From a virus: a stretch of 20,333 nt of DNA. This document shows, one piece after another, positions 14,414 to 20,333 of this stretch. The stretch covers positions 1 to 20,333 of the IMG/VR virus record IMGVR_UViG_3300021137_000527. The stretch is one strand, 5' to 3'. Within the stretch, counting starts at the first letter, position 1. The number at the start of each line of letters is the position of its first letter. Made by a program: the position numbers and the translations under genes. The notes under the pieces were generated by a model, which ran no database searches, was not told where the DNA came from, and saw nothing but the letters and a program-made list of their open reading frames with translations.

Positions 14414-15373
14414 TTATGAGAGCGGTGTTAATACTACACCTTTCCAAACGTAGTAGTAACCCAATGAGTTATAATTAGTAGTGCCGTCGCCCAATTTAAA
14501 ATGTCCAGTATCGGTTTCTTTAGCAAAGTAGCCCAAATTAATAACAGAGTTAGCCGATATTAAATTAGCCTGTGTGTTTGAATATTGAATCAATGATGAA
14601 TTAGTTGGGTATGTGTTGCTGCAAATATAAAAATTAATACCATCAGTTAGCATTGCACCCTTAACATCACCAGGTTGACCAACTGCTAACGGAGTACCAA
14701 CTTCAACTTGATTTACACTTATCGTAGAAGTAATAGCACGTGCATCTAATGTGGTTCCACAATCATCACTGAATACTGCAAAGTTTAATTCACGAGTACC
14801 GTTTGCTATACGTAGATAGTTATTCATGGTAGTAGCAGTGATAGGGATTTGTACAACTTTCTCAATTGAATTGACTGTGTTCTTAAAACCAGAAACTACA
14901 TTACCGGTACTAGAGTTAAATGTAGTATAAGGTAATGTGATAACGGTATTTGCATAGTCGAAGGACCCAGTATCAAATTGAAGTTTAAGTTGAACTTCTC
15001 CGCGGGTACCTGAAGGCATCCAGCTACCAAAATTAATAGTAGTGTTACCTGAAATAATACCGTATTGAACATCGCCCTTTGTTACATCAATCAAAACATT
15101 ACCAGATAAGTTACTACCCAAATCGTACATGCTTGCTCTGAAACTGCGAGTTACAGCGTTACTAATAGTGGTATTAGCCATGTCATTGTTTAATGTGACT
15201 CCATTCAATGCTGATTTGACAATGACCTTATTCTGTAGGTCTGTAATTTCATTACTTGCAGTGTCTAGGTTATTTTTAATAGCAGTAAAGTTATCTCTGA
15301 AACCCTGAGTATTGTTATTAGTCCCTGGTACAGGATAAGTTGTGTTGATTCCGTTAGTGTTAATGTTGCTCAT
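14414..15373 (-). CDS. Tail fibre-like virion protein (319 aa)
   Basis: This Asn/Thr/Ser/Gly-rich, beta-rich protein starts with PVPGTNNNTQGFRDNF (15-30) and a short coiled coil (NNLDTASNEITDLQNKV), a pattern seen at the N-terminus of tail-associated proteins in marine myoviruses. GYFAKETDTGHFKLGDGTTN at about 281-300 matches the small beta-motif (GE...TDTGRFKIGDGTTxW) found in many phage fibre and receptor-binding proteins. It probably belongs to the distal tail or fibre. No enzyme motif is seen. It is the last of the fibre genes, with a late-promoter-like CATAAATA 17 bases before the ATG and a weak GGAAAA ribosome-binding site. Confidence 0.75.
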   Translation of the reverse strand: MSNINTNGINTTYPVPGTNNNTQGFRDNFTAIKNNLDTASNEITDLQNKVIVKSALNGVTLNNDMANTTISNAVTRSFRASMYDLGSNLSGNVLIDVTKGDVQYGIISGNTTINFGSWMPSGTRGEVQLKLQFDTGSFDYANTVITLPYTTFNSSTGNVVSGFKNTVNSIEKVVQIPITATTMNNYLRIANGTRELNFAVFSDDCGTTLDARAITSTISVNQVEVGTPLAVGQPGDVKGAMLTDGINFYICSNTYPTNSSLIQYSNTQANLISANSVINLGYFAKETDTGHFKLGDGTTNYNSLGYYYVWKGVVLTPLS

Positions 15374-15390
15374 ATTTGTTTTCCGTTAAC

Positions 15391-15398
15391 TATTTATG
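15391..15398 (-). promoter_or_regulatory. Late-promoter-like octamer CATAAATA
   Basis: The minus strand reads CATAAATA at the junction of two virion genes, overlapping the upstream stop codon. It faces the 319-residue fibre-like gene. The predicted leader is very short (about 11 bases). Confidence 0.4.
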
Positions 15399-17547
15399 TG
15401 TTAAGAGTTGATATAATTGTTTCTTGTGGGAACAACACAACTATATCATGTGCTCCTAAAACTGATGGCTGTGGATAGGCACTGGGTAGTGAAATCCAAG
15501 ATGGTCTTTTTAGGTTAGTATTCCAATTATATGTTCCTGATTTATCAATGTAATATCTGTCAATTTGAAAATCAATTTCATTAAATGTATATTTCCAGTT
15601 GTTAACAATGTTGACAGCGATGGGAAATGAGTACCCCGGTAACGTATAACATAAAACCCAAACCGGTATGTACCCCAATGTATCGCCATTTGGTTGTTGA
15701 CTTGTCATCCATGTTGGTAACAATGATTGATCCGTGTAGTTTGGCATAGCACTTCTAATTTGGTTACGCATATTAACTAAACTATTAGGATATACGTTAT
15801 CAATCTGATTTGGTGAATAACTGGTATAACCTATCGTTTCACTGGTGTTATCATCACTATTTGTTGTTATCCAATTGTTATCATATAACTTGATAGGCTC
15901 TTTCCAATTAATTGATTGTGGTACTGAGGTTCCAGATTGTGTTGATAAATCGTCAATCACCGGACAATACACTACCTCATAGATAACATTGTTATTATTA
16001 TCTTTAGCTACTGCTGTGTGAAGAGGTCCCAAAACAACTCGTTTAGTATAATGATTTGTTACCATTGCACTCACATATTGGTCGTTTGTAGCAGCATACA
16101 TTCCAAACAAGTGTGCAATACGAATATCAGTTGCTTTTCCAAAATTAGAATCTTCTGGTCTATACAGATATTCGTTTGGCATTAACGTTGGATCTGTCAA
16201 CAGTAAATTAAGAATCTTTTTACTTGAAATATCAGGGTATGCTTTCAGATAAACAGTATCATATGGGTATTCATATTTTTGATATACGTTCAAAGTAAAT
16301 GTACGATTTACTAAATCTAACGGAGCCAATGGGTTAAACGCACTGATAGTAAAAGTAAAAGTAGTTGTAGTTCCTACAGGCAATGATGTAGTAGTTGGTT
16401 GAAATGGGATTCTTCCTATAAGTTTACCACTTGAAGAAAGTATAATGTTAGGTGGTAATTTACCGTCTACTACATTATATTGTAATGTGTTTACTGACGT
16501 AGCCAAAACAAACATTTCAGAAATATCACCATTGTTGACTGTGCCCAAATTACTAGGGGTAGTCCAAACTATATCTCTCACGACACCGTTGTTAATTAGT
16601 AATGAATATAATTGTGGTACACTTTTAATAATAGGATTATCTTTTTTATAAACACTCACAGTAAAAGTAAAGATACTTAATGTCCCGAAGGATACTACCG
16701 GTGTACCTGCGATCCATCCTGTATTACCGTTACCACTGAGTCCAGGAGGCATTGCTGAGAACTCATAACCTATATCGTTGTTATCAAAGTCATATCCAAT
16801 AATCTTAAATGTGTAATTTTCCCCTGATACAGCATCAGGTAAACGATTGTCAGTTAAGTAATAAAGAGAGAAAACATCAATGTGTGGGTCAATGACTTCT
16901 AATGGTTTATTATTAAGTATTGCAGGTACTCGTGAATTATGTGGATTAGTTAATGAGAAATTTCTAACAGTAATTGAATATACTACTGAATCTCTTCCTA
17001 AATCACTAGTCAAAGCAACTGCAAAAGAATAAGAGGTCGTTGAGGGTATTGAAGAATTAAAAGATGTAGGAGGTTGTGACCATCCTGAAATAATACCATC
17101 ACTTGATAATGCTAAACCTGCTGGCAATGAACCAGATGAGATTGAGAGAATAACATTGTTTGATGTTACTGGATTATTATACTGTATTTGATAGTTAATA
17201 TAAATGCTATCATATGTATCTATAATAGTACCGGCAGGAGTAGTAATCTTAACTCCAAGTCTATCAAATATATCAATACCAAATGTCCTATCTCTAATAT
17301 TGCCTAAACCGTCAGATAGTCTAATAGTAAATGTATATGTAGTTTGTGTCACTACTGATACTGGGTATCCGCTTATTATGCCTGTACTAGGATCTAACGT
17401 AATTCCAGGTGGCAGTGTACCATTCAAAAAATTATATGTTATAATGGGAGAGGCAGATGACCCACCATTCAATTGAATGTATAATAAATCTTGTGCTGGG
17501 TAGACACCCAACGAACCTGCGTTAGTATTCCAGTATGGTAATGCCAT
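15394..17547 (-). CDS. Large virion protein with four putative Ig-like (He_PIG) repeats
   Basis: ATG 17547 is chosen because AAGGAT precedes it by six bases and the upstream extension to 17619 overlaps the endolysin gene; the product is 717 residues, MALPYWNTNAG at the start. Four copies of the He_PIG-type signature LPxGhxLxxxxGhIxG occur at 45-60 (LPPGITLDPSTGIISG), 141-156, 266-281 and 364-379, each followed by a strand-rich stretch. Such domains are common on phage tails and can bind carbohydrate. Residues about 430-717 form a different, Tyr/Asn/Trp-rich region (PTWMTSQQPNGDTLGYIPVW) probably anchoring or assembling the structure. A tail or baseplate-fibre role is likely; the exact position is unknown. 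Confidence 0.82.
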   Translation of the reverse strand: MALPYWNTNAGSLGVYPAQDLLYIQLNGGSSASPIITYNFLNGTLPPGITLDPSTGIISGYPVSVVTQTTYTFTIRLSDGLGNIRDRTFGIDIFDRLGVKITTPAGTIIDTYDSIYINYQIQYNNPVTSNNVILSISSGSLPAGLALSSDGIISGWSQPPTSFNSSIPSTTSYSFAVALTSDLGRDSVVYSITVRNFSLTNPHNSRVPAILNNKPLEVIDPHIDVFSLYYLTDNRLPDAVSGENYTFKIIGYDFDNNDIGYEFSAMPPGLSGNGNTGWIAGTPVVSFGTLSIFTFTVSVYKKDNPIIKSVPQLYSLLINNGVVRDIVWTTPSNLGTVNNGDISEMFVLATSVNTLQYNVVDGKLPPNIILSSSGKLIGRIPFQPTTTSLPVGTTTTFTFTISAFNPLAPLDLVNRTFTLNVYQKYEYPYDTVYLKAYPDISSKKILNLLLTDPTLMPNEYLYRPEDSNFGKATDIRIAHLFGMYAATNDQYVSAMVTNHYTKRVVLGPLHTAVAKDNNNNVIYEVVYCPVIDDLSTQSGTSVPQSINWKEPIKLYDNNWITTNSDDNTSETIGYTSYSPNQIDNVYPNSLVNMRNQIRSAMPNYTDQSLLPTWMTSQQPNGDTLGYIPVWVLCYTLPGYSFPIAVNIVNNWKYTFNEIDFQIDRYYIDKSGTYNWNTNLKRPSWISLPSAYPQPSVLGAHDIVVLFPQETIISTLNT

Positions 17548-17548
17548 A

Positions 17549-18169
17549 TTATCCTTGTAACAACTGTATTGCTTGCTCCGAAAGTCTTTGTCTATCTTCA
17601 ATACCAATAGTTCCACCATTAATACGTTTTGTTAATGTAACAAAGTCATCACTATCGCAGTATTGGTTCAAGTTGTTATTGTCCCAAAACCAACCAGCAC
17701 TACTTACAGCACCTTCAGGTGTTTCCATGTATGTTACACAGTCGTCAACACTGATACCTAAATCTTGTGCAAACTTAGTATAGTTAGTACGACCTGTTAA
17801 TTGAATAAGCCCACGACCACAGAAACGATATCCATCACCTGACTCTTCAGGGCCATTACCCATACGATTAGCATAAACACGATTAGCAATCTTTTCAGGT
17901 TTTTTTGCATATTCTTGTGCAATACTTGCATCCAAAAAATATTTGTGAAATATTTTTTGCAGACCATCTGCTGAGTAGTTTAAGTTCTCTTTCACAAAAT
18001 TAAAACCACCTGATTCGTGTGCTGTTTGTGCTACAAACGCTGCTGCACGTTTCATGTTGTCATACATGTTGTAGTATTGAGCTACTTCATGCATAGGTGT
18101 TGCATATAGTTGCAACGTCTGTACTTTTGTTTTTGGACAAAGTTTTTGTAATATCTCTAAAGTAATCAT
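17549..18169 (-). CDS. GH19 chitinase-like endolysin
   Basis: This 206-residue protein matches the glycoside hydrolase family 19 lysozymes of phages. FVAQTAHESGGF (45-56) holds the general-acid E52, and KENLNYS (60-66) holds the second acidic residue E61. GRGLIQLTGRTNY (118-130) is the family's substrate-cleft signature, and GWFWDNNNLN (158-167) fits the helix near the active site. The family cleaves the beta-1,4 glycan of peptidoglycan. There is no signal peptide, so release needs a holin, although it could also act on the virion. The gene is sandwiched between two tail-fibre genes: its ATG overlaps the fibre stop by ATGA with GAGGTG upstream. No separate cell-wall binding domain is present. 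Confidence 0.9.
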   Translation of the reverse strand: MITLEILQKLCPKTKVQTLQLYATPMHEVAQYYNMYDNMKRAAAFVAQTAHESGGFNFVKENLNYSADGLQKIFHKYFLDASIAQEYAKKPEKIANRVYANRMGNGPEESGDGYRFCGRGLIQLTGRTNYTKFAQDLGISVDDCVTYMETPEGAVSSAGWFWDNNNLNQYCDSDDFVTLTKRINGGTIGIEDRQRLSEQAIQLLQG

Positions 18170-20333
18170 TCTTCACCTCTGATTTGTTGTTTAAGTTGTT
18201 TAACTTCTTCTCTTAACTCAGCGATAGCCGCAAAAGCTACTGCACTTAGTTTTTCATAATCAACTGCAAGTGATCCATCTTCACGTTGACGCACAGCAAT
18301 TGGGAATACTTTTAGTAAGTCTTGGGCGACAACACCAAAATCTTGTTTACGTACAAAGTATCCATCTTCACCACCGTGACTAGTAATATAATCATCTGTC
18401 CAATCAAATGTTTTACCACCGACGGATGACGCAATATCTAATGCATTGTTAATAGGTTTAATATTTTCTTTAAACTTACTATCTGAGCTATAAAATGCAG
18501 TTACGTTATTTGCAGCACGAATTTCACCAGAAACACCTGAAGCACCGGTTCCTACACCCAATGAGTAAAACTGAACGTTGTTACTAGTACCAACTGCTTG
18601 TCCAATACTAAAGGTTACTGCCCCAGTAGAACTTGACACACTGACACCAGTTCCAGCTACTGCTGATGTAACTGCACTTGACAAATAGTTATACCCAGCA
18701 AGAGTAGTTTGTGTTACATAAGTACTTGATGCTGCTGATGTAGTCAGATAACCAAGACCAGTAACATATGTAGTCATGTTGTTATAAGTTTGATAGTTAG
18801 CATCGTTGGTAAATTTACTTACGTTTGGTACAGTACCTGTAATATTACCCCATGCAACAGCATTTGCGGTATCAGCAACAGTTGCATGACTTGCATTAGT
18901 TGCATTAGTTGCATTAGTTGCACTAGAAACAGTACCGGTAACGTTAGATGCGTTAATATTAGTAATAGTGTAACCATTACCATAGAAATTACCACTTAGA
19001 TTAGCAGCGGCTAGATTACCAGCAGTAGTGTTGATTGTAATAGTAGTACCAAAAGAAGCAATATTTGGTAGGCTTGTGATGTTAGCTTGCGTAGAACTAA
19101 CAACTGAGCTTGCTGTACCAACTGTTCCTACAATACTTGTATTAGGAATATTAGTCAATAACGCACCGTTACCACTAAACAAATTAGCAATGATACTTCC
19201 TGTTGGAACATTGATTGCATTAGCAGAAACACTATTAGCAGAAACACTATTAGCAAGTAGTCCGCCTGAGTTTGCATATAAGTTACCAGTAACATTAACG
19301 TGGATTGAGTTCACGTTGCCTGAATTAGCATATAAACTACCAGAAGTAGCATATAAATTACCCGACAAGTTAACGTGAATTGAGTTGACATTACCTGATG
19401 TAGCGTTGATGTTACCTGATGTAGCGTTAACATTACCATTTGTTGCAGTAATGTTATTATTACTTGAGATATTTGACAAACTATTTAAATAGTTAGCATA
19501 AACATATCCTGAGTTAGCATACACATTACCAGATGCTGTGATTAAGTGGCCTGAATTCGCGGAGATGTTTCCTACACCTGTTGCAGATATATTAGAAGCT
19601 GCAATAATATTACCCAAACTATTCAATACGTTACCAAATACAGTACCTGTATTAGCATACACATTACCTGAAAGTTTAGCAGTATTAGCATTTACCGCCC
19701 CTGCATTAGCGTTAATATTTCCTGCTACTGAGTTAATACTACCGGCATTGGCTTGAATATTACCTGTATTTGAATAGATATGTGTTGCAACATATGCCAT
19801 GTTACTTAGCATGTTACCTGAATTGGCATACAAGTTACCTGTAAGTGTGGTATCGACACTAAACATTGATCCAGTGTTGGCATAAAGATTACCCGTTGCA
19901 TAAACGTGCAGGGTGCCTAAGTTAGCAACGTTTGCATTACCTTGAATACTTGCAGTGCCTGATGTAGTGATATTACCGTTTTGTATAATTGTATTGCTGC
20001 TACTTGATCCAAATACAGAGAAGACACCGGTAGAGTTAACATTCGCTGTGTTAGCGTCAGCTAAACGCAAGAATCCAGTAACACTTACATTTGAACCAGT
20101 AAACGAAACATTTCCATTAGCATTAATATTAGCAGTAGTGATACCTGAATTAGCAGTAATGTTTGGAGCTAATAAACCATATGTAATCCCCAAATTTGCA
20201 GCAGACAATAACCCAGTGACATTTGCATTACCCGAAGTAATATTTGCACTAACCACCAAAGTATTAGATGAGATTGATGTGTTAACTGTTAATCCGTTAG
20301 CAGTAATACCTGCACTAGTAGTCAATGATTTAG
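18166..20333 (-). CDS. Repeat-rich tail fibre with S74 intramolecular chaperone (5' end outside window)
   Basis: The frame is open to the right edge, so the true start lies outside; the first in-window TTG (20325) is not taken as a start. Numbering from it, residues 1-360 are repeats of GNLYANSGN / GNVNATSGN type, rich in Asn, Ser, Ala and Gly, fitting a trimeric beta-helix shaft. A Thr/Ser/Asn-rich head region follows (about 360-610). Residues 613-719 are the peptidase S74 chaperone: SSDSKFKENI, FGVVAQDLLKVFP, DGSLAVDYEKLSAVA and a final coiled coil ELREEVKQLKQQI. S74 domains drive trimer folding and then cut themselves off; the serine of SD(S)KFK is the expected site. It probably recognises the host surface. 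Confidence 0.9.
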   Translation of the reverse strand, partial: KSLTTSAGITANGLTVNTSISSNTLVVSANITSGNANVTGLLSAANLGITYGLLAPNITANSGITTANINANGNVSFTGSNVSVTGFLRLADANTANVNSTGVFSVFGSSSSNTIIQNGNITTSGTASIQGNANVANLGTLHVYATGNLYANTGSMFSVDTTLTGNLYANSGNMLSNMAYVATHIYSNTGNIQANAGSINSVAGNINANAGAVNANTAKLSGNVYANTGTVFGNVLNSLGNIIAASNISATGVGNISANSGHLITASGNVYANSGYVYANYLNSLSNISSNNNITATNGNVNATSGNINATSGNVNSIHVNLSGNLYATSGSLYANSGNVNSIHVNVTGNLYANSGGLLANSVSANSVSANAINVPTGSIIANLFSGNGALLTNIPNTSIVGTVGTASSVVSSTQANITSLPNIASFGTTITINTTAGNLAAANLSGNFYGNGYTITNINASNVTGTVSSATNATNATNASHATVADTANAVAWGNITGTVPNVSKFTNDANYQTYNNMTTYVTGLGYLTTSAASSTYVTQTTLAGYNYLSSAVTSAVAGTGVSVSSSTGAVTFSIGQAVGTSNNVQFYSLGVGTGASGVSGEIRAANNVTAFYSSDSKFKENIKPINNALDIASSVGGKTFDWTDDYITSHGGEDGYFVRKQDFGVVAQDLLKVFPIAVRQREDGSLAVDYEKLSAVAFAAIAELREEVKQLKQQIRGEE
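18891..18926. repeat. Tandem 9-base repeat (TTGCATTAG x3 plus TTGCACTAG)
   Basis: Four consecutive 9-base units lie inside the fibre gene and encode (Ala-Thr-Asn)n on the minus strand. In-frame units of this size can gain or lose copies by slippage without a frameshift. Confidence 0.85.
19219..19248. repeat. Two identical 15-base units in the fibre gene
   Basis: ATTAGCAGAAACACT is repeated head to tail (19219-19233 and 19234-19248), followed by a partial third copy. On the minus strand it encodes SVSAN repeats. It marks the edge of the YANSG repeat field. Confidence 0.8.
19255..19905. repeat. Degenerate repeat field encoding GNxYANSG units
   Basis: Many short imperfect repeats of about 24-36 bases, built on the TTAGCATA / ATTACC words, encode GNLYANSG, GNVYANTG, GNINATSG and similar units. 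Two copies of GNVNSIHVN are almost identical at the DNA level. The period and residue pattern fit stacked turns of a beta-helix. Confidence 0.75.

Noticed and set aside
18891-18926. Short tandem repeats considered as a CRISPR-like array
   Set aside because: Units are nine bases with no spacers and are in frame in a fibre gene.
20323-20325. TTG as start of the S74 fibre
   Set aside because: The frame stays open to the window edge with no ribosome-binding site visible, and fibres of this kind carry an attachment domain upstream.

Overview
The window is a gene-dense, AT-rich piece of a tailed-phage genome, most likely an uncultured T4-like myovirus of aquatic origin. The evidence is a T4 gp44-type clamp-loader ATPase, a gp31/GroES-like co-chaperonin, a PhoH-like ATPase, tail-fibre genes with an S74 chaperone end, a GH19 endolysin, and octamers resembling the T4 late promoter (TATAAATA) at gene junctions. 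The host cannot be named from the sequence. Every gene but one lies on the minus strand, so the coding order runs from high to low coordinates. Many genes overlap by ATGA or TAATG, and no gap exceeds about 155 bases. I saw no tRNA, integrase, transposase or CRISPR array.

Layout in transcription order, right to left. (1) 20333-14414, tail fibre and lysis: a long repeat-rich fibre with an S74 intramolecular chaperone (5' end outside the window), a GH19 chitinase-like endolysin, a 717-residue virion protein with four Ig-like repeats, and a 319-residue fibre-like protein. (2) 14377-10753, replication and host takeover: two unrecognised proteins, a small protein carrying only the GRGS region of a bacterial DnaE polymerase, an unrecognised protein, the co-chaperonin, another unknown, the clamp loader, and a small conserved-looking protein. 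(3) PhoH, alone on the plus strand at 9944-10729, converges on group 2 at a bidirectional terminator and diverges from group 4 across a 153-base regulatory gap. (4) 9790-7817: two unknown proteins and a holin-like protein whose N-terminal half is an FG-repeat low-complexity region. (5) 7775-3990: a type II DnaJ, a ClpA-like double-AAA+ unfoldase that keeps the IGF loop used to dock ClpP, and an unknown protein. (6) 3952-1: two small proteins, then three overlapping genes for nucleotidyl-transfer enzymes.

The most unusual part is group 6. A Pol-beta-fold nucleotidyltransferase (GS...DxD, then a third D), a KxDG ligase-like enzyme with a T4-style capsid-targeting N-terminus, and a fusion of an HxGH nucleotidylyltransferase to a RelA/SpoT-type HD hydrolase follow one another with ATGA overlaps. 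I know of no described system with this composition. Its chemistry suggests RNA-end, NAD or alarmone metabolism, but its role is unknown. Group 5 and the co-chaperonin together give the phage its own partners for the host DnaK, ClpP and GroEL machines.
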